DNA of 64,000 bases from Halorubrum hochsteinianum (GTDB lineage Archaea; Halobacteriota; Halobacteria; Halobacteriales; Haloferacaceae), in contig NZ_CP098415.1 of NCBI RefSeq assembly GCF_023702125.1, positions 1,798,001 to 1,862,000 of the forward strand, in the 5' to 3' direction. The notes below the pieces were generated by a model. The model saw nothing but the letters and a program-made list of their open reading frames with translations. It did no database searches and was not told the DNA's origin. The position numbers and the translations under genes were made by a program. Below are positions 50,388 to 58,602 of the stretch, piece after piece (within the stretch, counting starts at the first letter, position 1; each line of letters begins with the position of its first letter).

Positions 50388-51770
50388 CTACTGGTTCAGC
50401 ACGCTCGACCACTGGCTGGTGTACGTCGCCTGGTTCGGCTCGAAGGAGACGCGCTGGTCGATGGTGCCGTCTCGTTCCTCGAAGGCGGCGACGTACGACT
50501 CTTCGAGCGACTGGCCGTAGGCGTCGTTGAGGTACAGCGTGCCGGAAGTCTCCGCGCCGACGATGTCGCCGACGGCCAGGTCGGCCATCGCGGGCCCCTG
50601 AAGCAGGTCGGACGGGGCGGTCCGGAAGATGTAGTCGTTGTCGTCTAAGTCCGTGACGTTCGGGTCCGTCGACGACGGCGAGATGCCCACGACGCCGTTC
50701 GGGATGAACACCTGATCGGACACCTGGAGGTTGACGTTCGAGGAGGCGGGACCGACGACCGCTCCGAAGCCCGCGTTGACGAGGGCGTTCGCGCCGGAGA
50801 TGCCGGCCTGCGGGTCGGTCTGGGTGTCCTCGACTCTGGTCTCGACGTCGACGTTGATGTCGGCGTCGTTGACCTGCGTGGCGGCCAGCAGCGCGCCGTC
50901 GCGGATCGGTCCGCCGAGCGGCCCGAGGTCACCGGTTTCCGGCATCAGCACGCCGACGCGCGCGGTGAACGAGTCGACGCCGACCGGGTCCGCGGCCGTC
51001 GCGTTCCGGTCCTCGTCGGAGAGTTCGTTCCCGAACTCGACGGTGTCGAGGGTGACAAGTTCCCCGTCCTGGAAGTCGGTGATGTCGTACGCGGCGGTGG
51101 CCATGTCGCCGTTGACGTCGAAGTTGACGCTGGAGGACGCGCCAACGTAGTGGACCGGGTCGCCCGCGGCGACCGTCTCGACCGCCTCGGGGAGGTTCGA
51201 GGGGCCGAACTCCTCGCCGCCGGGGTTGGCGACCGTGCGGACGCGGTCGCGGATCGCCTCGCCGCTGTTCTCGCCCGCGGCGGTGGCCGCGAGGATCTCG
51301 ACTGCCATGGCGTCGTACGCCTGCGAGGTGAACACGCCCGGCTCCTCGTCGTACTCCTCCTGATACGACTCGGCGAAGAAGTCGGCCCCGGGGCCGCCGG
51401 CCGAGGGTGCCGTGCCGATGACGTTGTTCATGTCGTTGTCGACCTCGCCGGGGAGGTCCCCGTCGATCAGCCCGTCGGGGACGATGATGTCCAGATCCGG
51501 CGCGCTGTCGGCGAACTCCGCGTAGAAGTCGCGGAACAGCTGGATGCCGGACTGCGGGAACCCGACGACCATCACGGCGTCGGGGACGGACGCGGAGTCC
51601 CCGCCGTCGCCGCCGTCCTCGCCGTCCATGCCGTCGTCGCCGTCCTCGCCGTCCATGCCGTCGCCGCCGTCCTCGCCGTCGCCGCTCTCGGTCGAGCAGC
51701 CGGCGATCCCCGCGATCCCGACCGCACCGGCACCTCTGAGTACGTCGCGTCGCTGGATTCTTCGCGTCAT
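50388..51770 (-). CDS. Liv-type amino acid-binding lipoprotein with circularly permuted order
   Basis: The 460-residue protein has a Tat-type signal (RRIQRRDVLRGAGAVG) and a lipobox ending at Cys25, then an acidic Gly-Asp-Met repeat linker to about residue 62. The family normally starts with a strand like ARVGVLMPETGDLGPLGGPI and runs through ATYTSQWSSVLNQ into PDAVMVVGFPQSGIQLFRDF. Here PDAVMVVGFPQSG comes first, at residue 63. It runs to the usual C-terminal end (YVGASSSVNFDVNGDM, VEFGNEL), and only then follows ARVGVLMPETGDLG at about residue 270. The protein stops at SQWSSVLNQ, exactly where the first half should have continued. All parts of the fold are present once. It is presumably the partner of livHMGF, encoded convergently. 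The start is the ATG at 51770. Confidence 0.8.
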   Translation of the reverse strand: MTRRIQRRDVLRGAGAVGIAGIAGCSTESGDGEDGGDGMDGEDGDDGMDGEDGGDGGDSASVPDAVMVVGFPQSGIQLFRDFYAEFADSAPDLDIIVPDGLIDGDLPGEVDNDMNNVIGTAPSAGGPGADFFAESYQEEYDEEPGVFTSQAYDAMAVEILAATAAGENSGEAIRDRVRTVANPGGEEFGPSNLPEAVETVAAGDPVHYVGASSSVNFDVNGDMATAAYDITDFQDGELVTLDTVEFGNELSDEDRNATAADPVGVDSFTARVGVLMPETGDLGPLGGPIRDGALLAATQVNDADINVDVETRVEDTQTDPQAGISGANALVNAGFGAVVGPASSNVNLQVSDQVFIPNGVVGISPSSTDPNVTDLDDNDYIFRTAPSDLLQGPAMADLAVGDIVGAETSGTLYLNDAYGQSLEESYVAAFEERDGTIDQRVSFEPNQATYTSQWSSVLNQ

Positions 51771-52030
51771 TCTGTGACGGTATACCATACGAGTCGTTAT
51801 AAGTGTATCCACGGGCACAAATACGACACCGCGGGCAGTCGAACGATCAGACCGGACTGCTTCCCGTCTACCGCGTTTTTACGGCCGGTTCGCTCAGCGA
51901 GGATCGGGCGCGGAACGCGCTTCGTTCCACGGGCGTGACAGGAAGGGCGTCCGCGGCTGGAGGGGATCCGTTACAGAAACGAGGTCGCCGCCGCGGTCGC
52001 GGCCACGACCGGCCCCCTGCTCGTCGCGTC
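51771..52030. other. Promoter region of the binding-protein gene
   Basis: On the minus strand a TATA-like CTTATAACG lies about 30 bp upstream of the binding-protein ATG. Nothing else is recognised between it and the gamma-glutamyltransferase stop. Confidence 0.4.
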
Positions 52031-53689
52031 TCAGTACCCCTGCGCGTTCCCGTCCTTCCGGGGTTCGGTGGCGGCCGAGAGGACGCCCTTCCGGTTCCGG
52101 GCGATCTGCGCGCCGCCGAACATGACCGGCGAGAGCGTCCGCACGTCGTGGTCCTTCCGGACCAACTTGGCCGCGGCGTCGTCGTCGAAGTGCGGTTCGA
52201 GCGCCAGTTCGCCGCTCTCCCGGTACCGCCACCGCGGCTCGTCGAGCGCCCGCTGGAGGGGCATCTCGTAGTCGACGAGGTTCGAGATCACCTGGACGTG
52301 GCCCTGCGGCTGCATGTAGCCGCCCATCACGCCGAACGCCGCCCAGTCGTCCTCGTCGAACTTTACGACGCCCGGGATGAGCGTGTGGAAGGGGCGCTTG
52401 CCGGGTTCGAGTGCGTTCGGGTGGTCCGGGTCAAGAGAGAACGACGCCCCGCGGTTCTGAAGGGCGATCCCCGTGTCGCCCGCGACGAGGCCGGAGCCGA
52501 AGCCGGCGAACCGCGAGTTGATGTAGGAGACGACGTTGCCGTCCTCGTCGGCGACGGTGAGGAGGACGGTGTCGGCGTCCTCGGCGTTCGCGTTCGGCAC
52601 GCCGAAGGAGACGTCGTGCGAGGCCGTCTCGCCCACGCCCGCGGCGCGCTCGGCCGCCCACTCCTCGGACGCCAGCGGCGGGATTTCCTCGTACTCGGGG
52701 TCGGTGATGTAGCGGTGGCCGTCGTGGAAGGCCCGCTTCAACGCCTCGGCGAAGTAGTGGACGCGCTCCGGGGAGTCGTAGTCGTACTCGCCCGCGCCGA
52801 GTTCGGACGCGACGTTGAGCGCCTCCAAGGCGATCAGCCCTTGGTTGTTCGGCGGCAGTTCGTACACCTCGGCCCCGTTGTAGGTGGTCGACACCGGGTC
52901 GGGCCACTCGACCTCGAAGTCGGCGAGGTCGTCGACGGTCATGAACCCGCCCTGCGACTGGACCTCCTCGGCGATCGCCTCGGCGATCTCACCCTCGTAG
53001 ACCACGTCGGCCCCCTCCTCGGCGATCCTCCGCATCGACTCGCCGAGCCGGGGGAGCGTCACCGTTTGACCGATCTCCGGCGGCTCGCCGTCGAACAGGA
53101 ACGCCTCGCGGGCGTGGTCGTCGGTGAACAGCGCGTCGGCGCTCGCCCAGTAGGAGGCGATGACCTCCGACACCGGGTAGCCCTCGGTCGCGTAGCGGAT
53201 GGCGGGTGAGAGCGCGTCCGCGAGGCTCAGTCGGCCCAGTTCCTCGACGGTCGCCTCCCAGCCCCGCGCCGTCCCGGGCACCGTGACCGCGTGCGGGCCG
53301 TAGAAGGGCATCCCGGCCTCGCCGGCGTCGTCGACCGCGTAGCCCCCGTCGTCGGGGTAGTACGAGTCCGCGTCGTCGTCCTCGGCCAGCGCGGCCCGGA
53401 CGTTCTCGATCGTCGCGTCGGCGGGCGCGCCGCCGCACGAGCGCATCGCGCCGACCTCGCCGTCGGCGGTCCGGTACAGCGCGAACACGTCGCCGCCGAG
53501 CCCGGTCGAGGTCGGTTCGACGACGTTGAGCGCGGCCGCGGTCGCCACCGCGGCGTCGAACGCGTTGCCGCCCTCGCGTAGCACTTCGATCCCCGCCTCG
53601 CTGGCGAGCGGCTGACTGGTCGCCACCACGCCGCGCTGCCCGTACACGGTCGATCGGCGCGACGTGAATCGGTCCAAGTCTGGCTCCAT
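52031..53689 (-). CDS. ggt: Gamma-glutamyltransferase-family Ntn hydrolase
   Basis: The 552-residue precursor would be cut before Thr374 (ADTVLLTVADEDGNVVSYIN), which becomes the N-terminal nucleophile of the small subunit. Other signatures are GGNAFDAAVATAAALNVVEP, STGLGGDVFAL, PPNNQGLIALEALN, GFGSGLVAGDTGIALQNRG and MGGYMQPQGHVQVI. It cleaves or transfers gamma-glutamyl groups. Haloarchaea use gamma-glutamylcysteine as their main thiol, which is a plausible substrate. The start at 53689 has no obvious signal peptide, so it is probably cytoplasmic. Confidence 0.88.
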   Translation of the reverse strand: MEPDLDRFTSRRSTVYGQRGVVATSQPLASEAGIEVLREGGNAFDAAVATAAALNVVEPTSTGLGGDVFALYRTADGEVGAMRSCGGAPADATIENVRAALAEDDDADSYYPDDGGYAVDDAGEAGMPFYGPHAVTVPGTARGWEATVEELGRLSLADALSPAIRYATEGYPVSEVIASYWASADALFTDDHAREAFLFDGEPPEIGQTVTLPRLGESMRRIAEEGADVVYEGEIAEAIAEEVQSQGGFMTVDDLADFEVEWPDPVSTTYNGAEVYELPPNNQGLIALEALNVASELGAGEYDYDSPERVHYFAEALKRAFHDGHRYITDPEYEEIPPLASEEWAAERAAGVGETASHDVSFGVPNANAEDADTVLLTVADEDGNVVSYINSRFAGFGSGLVAGDTGIALQNRGASFSLDPDHPNALEPGKRPFHTLIPGVVKFDEDDWAAFGVMGGYMQPQGHVQVISNLVDYEMPLQRALDEPRWRYRESGELALEPHFDDDAAAKLVRKDHDVRTLSPVMFGGAQIARNRKGVLSAATEPRKDGNAQGY

Positions 53690-53792
53690 ACACACCCGTC
53701 CGGCGGCCGGGAGAATAAAGCCCCGACCGGATGTGTTCGGTGTCTCTCCCGACCGCCCGGTTCGGGCATCGCCCGCCGTGACGCGCGGGCGT

Positions 53793-53978
53793 TCAGGAGT
53801 GCTTCGCGGCGAGGACCTCGATCTCGTCGATCTGGGGGTCTTCGACGAACAGCTCGTCGGCGCGGTCCAGCAGCTCCGCGGCGATCTCGCCGTCGAGGTG
53901 CGCCTGTCGGCCATCCTCGTCGGCCTTCTCTGGCTTCGCTTCGAGCCGTGCCTGAAGCGCGTACTCGGAGTCGGACAT
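53793..53978 (-). CDS. Conserved small acidic protein (61 aa)
   Basis: The product starts MSDSEYALQARLEAKPEKAD and is rich in Ala, Glu and Asp, with a predicted helix-turn-helix-like hairpin around AAELLDRADELFVEDPQIDE. The ATG at 53978 is well placed and codon use is fully G/C-biased, supporting a real gene. The function is unknown. Confidence 0.6.
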   Translation of the reverse strand: MSDSEYALQARLEAKPEKADEDGRQAHLDGEIAAELLDRADELFVEDPQIDEIEVLAAKHS

Positions 53979-54076
53979 TCCGACAGGTCGGAGGGCTGCG
54001 ACGCGTAAAACCCCCGTGACACCGGGTATCCGGAAACAGCGGAGCGGTCGCCTCGGCGCTCCTCGCCGCCCCCGCG

Positions 54077-54280
54077 TCACCCCTCGAACTCGGCGTAGTG
54101 ACGCACCAGTCCGCACTCGGGGCACATCACCGTCGTCAGCGACTTCCGCTCGTTCATCCCGAGCTTGCCGAGCAGTCCCGTCCGCTTCTCGCCGGTCCTG
54201 ACGTGCGCGTTCCACGCGTCGTCCATGCCGAACTCGACCTCCTCCATCGTGACGCCGCAGTCGGGACAGCGGTGGTCCAT
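54077..54280 (-). CDS. Small zinc-ribbon protein (67 aa)
   Basis: The product has two CxxC pairs, HRCPDCGVTMEEVEF at the N-terminus and TVMCPECGLVRHYAEFEG at the C-terminus, forming one zinc ribbon around a basic loop (RTGEKRTGLLGKLGMNERK). It is a common haloarchaeal small protein type without defined function. The start is the ATG at 54280; it is divergent from the DsbA-like gene. Confidence 0.75.
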   Translation of the reverse strand: MDHRCPDCGVTMEEVEFGMDDAWNAHVRTGEKRTGLLGKLGMNERKSLTTVMCPECGLVRHYAEFEG

Positions 54281-54373
54281 GGGCGGCGAGTCGCGCGGCG
54301 ACCCCAAAACGGTTGGCTCACTTCGGTCGGAGTTTGAACAAGCGCTAAACGCTCCCGCACCGTACGTCGGGAC

Positions 54374-55045
54374 ATGAATCGACGACGGGCGCTGACGCTC
54401 GCCGGCGCGGCCGCGGTCGGCTCGCTCGCGGGATGCGCCGGCGGCGGCTCCGGCGAGTCCGGCGGCGAGGGCGGGCAGCCGCTGCGGGAGCATCCGGCCG
54501 CCGCGGGGCTGGACGGACTGCCGCGCCGCGGGTCGCTGGACGGACACGCGATCCTCACCTTCGAGGACCCGTCCTGTACCAGGTGCCGGGCCTTCCACGA
54601 GGAGGTCGTTCCCCGGATACGGTCGAACGTCGTCGACCCGGGTGAAGGCGCGTACGTGCTCCGCACTTACCCCGTCGTCTACCCGTGGGGCGAGTCGGCG
54701 ACGCAGGCGCTCGCGTCGACGCACGTCCGGAGCGAGCCGGCGTTCTGGTCGCTGCTCGACCACTACTTCGCCACTCAGGGGCAGTTCGACGCGGACAACG
54801 TCCTCGACCGGACCGAGGCGTTCCTCGACGCGCAGACCGACCTCGACGGCGGCGCGGTCGTCGCCGACGCCGCGAACGAGGCCCACGACGAGGCGGTCCG
54901 GGGCAACCTCGACGCCGCCGACGCCGCCGGTCTCGGGCGGACCACCCCCGTCGTCCTGCTGTTCCGAGACGGGGAGTACGTCACCTCGGCCAACGGGAGC
55001 GTGAGCTACGACCTCATCGCGGAGACGCTCGGAGTCGACGGCTGA
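54374..55045 (+). CDS. DsbA-like thioredoxin-fold lipoprotein
   Basis: The 223-residue protein has a Tat/lipoprotein signal (MNRRRALTLAGAAAVGSLAG, Cys21) and a thioredoxin-like domain with CTRC in ILTFEDPSCTRCRAFHEEVV, a helical insert and a cis-Pro segment (GRTTPVVLLF). It is exported and anchored outside, where it likely catalyses disulfide exchange. Its stop overlaps the start of a membrane-protein gene by one base (TGATG), so the two are made together. Confidence 0.85.
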   Translation: MNRRRALTLAGAAAVGSLAGCAGGGSGESGGEGGQPLREHPAAAGLDGLPRRGSLDGHAILTFEDPSCTRCRAFHEEVVPRIRSNVVDPGEGAYVLRTYPVVYPWGESATQALASTHVRSEPAFWSLLDHYFATQGQFDADNVLDRTEAFLDAQTDLDGGAVVADAANEAHDEAVRGNLDAADAAGLGRTTPVVLLFRDGEYVTSANGSVSYDLIAETLGVDG

Positions 55046-55647
55046 TGGGCGCGCTCGGCCGCGGCGTCCGACTCCCGACGGGGCGCGACGACCTGCGGCT
55101 GATGGGCCGGACCGCGCGGCTGGTCCTGACGGTGCCGGCCTACGCCGCCGTCGCGGTCCTCGCGGCCGCCCTCTCCCTGACGGCGTTCGTGGCGTCGCTG
55201 AACGTCGGGTTCGTCCTCGACGTCGTCGTGGGCGGGTCGCTTCCGCTCGGGAGCCGGCTGACGATCCTGAGCGAACTCTACCCCTTCGTGGGCACCTCCT
55301 TCGGTCCCGCGCAGGGGAGCCTGCTCGTCGTCGTGGCGCTGTTGACCGGCCTCGACGTCGCGATGGCGACGTACCACTTCCGCGAACACGGGCTGGACCT
55401 CCGACAGGGCGGTGCCGGTGCCGCGGGCGTCGTCCTCGGAACGCTGGGAGCGGGCTGTGCGGCCTGTGGGTCGGCGGTGCTACTCGGACTACTCTCGCTT
55501 CTGGGCGTCTCGACGTCGCTCCTGTTCCTCCCGCTGGACGGACTGGAGTTCGCGCTTGGCGCGCTCGTCGTCCTGACCCTCTCGATCTACTGGCTCGCCG
55601 ACGGCATGCGCGGCGGGGAGATCAACGGCTGTCCGGTCGACGTGTAG
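55045..55647 (+). CDS. Membrane protein with an intramembrane Cys pair, partner of DsbA-like protein
   Basis: The 200-residue protein has four to five hydrophobic segments. LGTLGAGCAACGSAVLLGLL contains a Cys-x-x-Cys pair inside a predicted helix, and a further Cys lies in the C-terminal tail (GCPVDV). The one-base overlap with the DsbA-like gene suggests it re-oxidises or reduces that protein, as DsbB, VKOR or CcdA do, but it does not match those families clearly. It could also be a metal-handling protein. Confidence 0.65.
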   Translation: MGALGRGVRLPTGRDDLRLMGRTARLVLTVPAYAAVAVLAAALSLTAFVASLNVGFVLDVVVGGSLPLGSRLTILSELYPFVGTSFGPAQGSLLVVVALLTGLDVAMATYHFREHGLDLRQGGAGAAGVVLGTLGAGCAACGSAVLLGLLSLLGVSTSLLFLPLDGLEFALGALVVLTLSIYWLADGMRGGEINGCPVDV

Positions 55648-56234
55648 TCGGGGGAGATCGTCCGTCGCTCGGTCGCGTCGACCCGCGTTCGCGTGGAGTG
55701 AAAGAGGCCTCGGTACTCATAGGGCTCGTCGCCGCCGGGTGCCGAGTCCGGCTCGGAGCGGTGGTTCGTCATCGGCCGCTCGTCGGTAGCGGCGGAGACA
55801 CCTAAAAAGGCCCGACCGTGTCGCGTCCCGGCCGTCGCCGCCTCAATGCGACGAGCCGGCGTACGCGTTCCAGCGGTCGGTCCCGTTCGCTATCCGGCGG
55901 GCGTCCGACGGGTCGAACGTCCCCGCCGCCTGCGCGACCGCCTCGGCCGCGGTCGGCAGGTCGTCTGGACCCTCCTTCGCGTCGTCACCGTCCGAATCGG
56001 CGGACGGCTCCGATCGATCGATACGTCGCTCGGTCTCGGTCGCCTCGCGCGTGCTCGGACCGCCGGGACCGGTCGTCGTCCCCGCCGTCGAGCGTGCGTC
56101 AGTCGTGTACTACGGGCGGCACGTATCACTTCACGGGCGTATCCTTCATAATTGTTTATGTTGGTATGAGGATCGCCGGTCGCGCTGGCTACCGGGCCGA
56201 CCGCGCGGTGACTACTAGGCCGGCCACGCGGTGA
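55648..56234. other. 587-bp gap with a startless ORF remnant
   Basis: On the minus strand, a frame from a TAG near 56125 to a TGA at 55840 reads as an acidic C-terminus (RRIDRSEPSADSDGDD, then TFDPSDARRIANGTDRW) but has no ATG, GTG or TTG. A 61-codon ATG frame also exists at 55772-55587 but overlaps the membrane gene. Neither is convincing. A short AT-rich run lies near 56145-56160. Confidence 0.4.
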
Positions 56235-56258
56235 CTACCAGGCCGACCACGCGGTGAG
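56197..56258. repeat. 23-bp tandem repeat over the end of the HVO_0476-like gene
   Basis: Units at 56197-56219, 56220-56242 and a partial one from 56243 share CCACGCGGTGACTACYAGG with a few changes. The last unit contributes the final codons of the zinc-finger gene. Confidence 0.7.
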
Positions 56259-56891
56259 CGTCTCGTCGCGGGCGTACACCCGCTTGAGGTCCTTCGCGTA
56301 GGCGAGGTCGCCGGGGTGATCGAGCTTCTCGTGGCGGTACTCGGGGGCGTCCTCGCGGATCTGGAGCCCCTCGACGGTGAACTGCTCCTCGCCGAACTCG
56401 ACCGTCTCGTCGACGGTGAACTCGTAGTCGCCGGGGACGTTCACGCGCAGCGAGCGCGTCTGGTCGGCCTCGCCGTCCTTCGGGTGGAGCGTGACGGGCA
56501 CGGCGACGTTGTCGACCGCGCGGGTCCACAGCGTCTCCACGTCGGTGATGTCCGCCTCCTCGACGCGCTGTTCGGGACCGAGCTCGACGTCCGTGATCCG
56601 CACCTGCATCAGCGCGTCGTCGGTGTCGACGACGAACTCCTCGCCCGTGCCGACGTCGCCGTCGGCGGGGACGTCCATCCGCGTCGTGAACGAGTCGCCG
56701 TCCTGCGAGACGACGATCGTCACGGAGACGGTCTCTTCCTCGGGAATCCCTGACTTGTGCGTGTGATCGCACTTGGTACAGCGCACGGTGGCCTGCCCGC
56801 CGGGGCTGAGGACCTCGTGGACGGTCGGCTCGGAGGGCGAACACGACGGACAGGGGAGCCCGACGCGCGCGCCGGCTTCGGTGTCGCTCAT
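56235..56891 (-). CDS. HVO_0476-type zinc-finger protein
   Basis: The 218-residue protein has an N-terminal zinc finger, LPCPSCSPSEP and VRCTKCDHTHK, followed by acidic beta-rich domains (VSVTIVVSQDGDSFTTRMDV, VTLHPKDGEADQTRSL) and ends in RVYARDETLTAWSAW. It is a conserved haloarchaeal family, possibly nucleic-acid binding. A 23-bp tandem repeat covers its last codons. It is divergent from prs. Confidence 0.82.
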   Translation of the reverse strand: MSDTEAGARVGLPCPSCSPSEPTVHEVLSPGGQATVRCTKCDHTHKSGIPEEETVSVTIVVSQDGDSFTTRMDVPADGDVGTGEEFVVDTDDALMQVRITDVELGPEQRVEEADITDVETLWTRAVDNVAVPVTLHPKDGEADQTRSLRVNVPGDYEFTVDETVEFGEEQFTVEGLQIREDAPEYRHEKLDHPGDLAYAKDLKRVYARDETLTAWSAW

Positions 56892-57053
56892 TGGGCGCTC
56901 GTACCCGCCGCGCCCGTAAATATCCGCCCCTGTGCGGTCGGTGTGGGCCGCGCTCGCGTGGCGCGCGGCGGACGCCGGCCCTCGGCCCGCTTCGACCGCG
57001 GAGCGCCGCGCGGTAAGGAAACTGGTTTACCGGAGTCCGCGGAACGGTCGCCC

Positions 57054-57914
57054 ATGATCGTACCCGGGTCCAGCTCCCAGCAGCTCGCGGCCGCGCTCGC
57101 CGAGGAGACGGGCCGGTCGCTCGCGACGCCCACCTACGACCGGTTCCCGGACGGGGAAGGGCTCGCCGCGGTGCCCGACTTCGACGGCGGCGAGGCCGTG
57201 ATCGTCGCCGCGACCGACTCCGACGAGGCGTGGGTCGAACTGCTCCAGCTACAGGACGCCGTCCGCGAGGCCGGCGCGACGGACGTGACGACCGTGATCC
57301 CGTACATGGGCTACGCGCGGCAGGACGACTCCTTCGGCGACGGGGAACCGGTGTCCGCCCGCGCGATGGCGAGGGCCATCTCCACCGGCACCGACCGCGT
57401 CCGCCTCGTCAACCCCCACGAGGCGACCGTCGCCGACTTCTTCGACGTGCCCGTCGAGGCGGTCGACGCCGCGGGGGTCCTCGCCGAGCCGCTCCCGACC
57501 GACCTCGACGACCCGCTCTTCCTCGCGCCCGACGAGGGGGCCGTCGGCGTGGCCGCGGCCGTCCGCGACGCCTACGGGACCGGCGAGACGGACTACTTCG
57601 AGAAGCACCGCGACCGCGAGACGGGTGCCGTCGCGGTGTCGCCCTCCGACGCCACCGCGGCCGACCGCGACGTGGTCGTCGTCGACGACATCATCGCCAC
57701 CGGGTCGACGATGAGCGAGTCGGTCGCCGTCCTCACCGACCGCGGCGCGGCGCGGGTCCTCGCCGCCTGCGTCCACCCCGTCCTCGCGGCCAACGCGGTG
57801 ACGAAGCTCCGCGCGGCCGGCGTCGACCGGATCGTCGGCACCGACACCGTCGAGCGCGGCTGTAGCGTCGTCAGCGCCGCGCCCGCCGTGGCCGACGCGC
57901 TGGATCCGGCCTGA
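57054..57914 (+). CDS. prs: Ribose-phosphate pyrophosphokinase
   Basis: The 286-residue enzyme makes PRPP from ribose 5-phosphate and ATP. It has IVPGSSSQQLAAALAEE, the flexible-loop region IPYMGYARQDDSFGDGEPVS, VNPHEATVADFF (catalytic His) and the PRPP loop VVVVDDIIATGSTMSE. The archaeal short form is complete. I chose the ATG at 57054. It ends one base before the convergent acetyltransferase gene. Confidence 0.95.
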   Translation: MIVPGSSSQQLAAALAEETGRSLATPTYDRFPDGEGLAAVPDFDGGEAVIVAATDSDEAWVELLQLQDAVREAGATDVTTVIPYMGYARQDDSFGDGEPVSARAMARAISTGTDRVRLVNPHEATVADFFDVPVEAVDAAGVLAEPLPTDLDDPLFLAPDEGAVGVAAAVRDAYGTGETDYFEKHRDRETGAVAVSPSDATAADRDVVVVDDIIATGSTMSESVAVLTDRGAARVLAACVHPVLAANAVTKLRAAGVDRIVGTDTVERGCSVVSAAPAVADALDPA

Positions 57915-58505
57915 TCAGTCGGTCGTCTCCGACGAGTCCGTCTCCGCCCCGCCGATCCGTCGGATCTCCTCCGCGGGATTTCCCCCGACGACCGTCCGGG
58001 CCGGCACGTCGTCGACGACGACGGCCCCGGCCGCGACGACCGCCCCGTCGCCGACCTCGACCCCCGGAGTGATTACCGCCCGCCCCCCGATCCAGATGTC
58101 GTCGCCGACGGTCACGGGGTCGCCGAACTCCCGGCCCGCGGCGCGCTCCTCGGGGTCGATCGGGTGCGTCGACGTGTAGACGTGGACGCCCGGCCCGAGC
58201 AGGCAGTTCTCGCCGAACGCGACCGGCGCGGCGTCCAGGAAGACGCAGCCGTAGTTCGCGAAGAAGCCGTCGCTGACCCCGACGTTGTACCCGTAGTCGC
58301 AGCGGACCGGCGGCTCGACGACCGCGTCGCCGCCGACCTCGCCGAACAGCTCGCGCAGCAGCCGCTCCCGCCGGTCGGTCTCCGTCGGCGCGGTGGCGTT
58401 GTAGCGGCGGCAGCGGTCGCTCGCCCGCCGGCGGTCGGCGACGAGCTCCGGGTCCGTCGGGTCGTACGCCTTGCCGGCGAACATCCGCTCTTTCTCACGT
58501 CCCAT
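57915..58505 (-). CDS. Sugar O-acetyltransferase (LbH family)
   Basis: The 196-residue protein has the maltose/galactoside acetyltransferase layout: an N-terminal helical part (ERMFAGKAYDPTDPELVADR), then hexapeptide repeats forming a left-handed beta-helix (DYGYNVGVSDGFFANYGCVF, VTVGDDIWIGGRAVITPGV, GAVVAAGAVVVDDV) with catalytic His in TSTHPIDPEER. It moves acetyl from acetyl-CoA to a sugar hydroxyl. The acceptor is unknown. Confidence 0.88.
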   Translation of the reverse strand: MGREKERMFAGKAYDPTDPELVADRRRASDRCRRYNATAPTETDRRERLLRELFGEVGGDAVVEPPVRCDYGYNVGVSDGFFANYGCVFLDAAPVAFGENCLLGPGVHVYTSTHPIDPEERAAGREFGDPVTVGDDIWIGGRAVITPGVEVGDGAVVAAGAVVVDDVPARTVVGGNPAEEIRRIGGAETDSSETTD

Positions 58506-58602
58506 ACGCCACGCGCCGCGGCGAGCGACAAAGCTCTGTCCGTCGGGGACCGACGACGCGCCCGGCCCGACGCCCGAGGGGCCGTGCCCGCGGGCGCTCC
58601 GC

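Noticed and set aside
55587-55772. 61-codon minus-strand ATG frame
   Set aside because: It overlaps the end of the Cys-pair membrane gene in antisense and has no recognisable domain; the TATA-like element upstream alone is insufficient.
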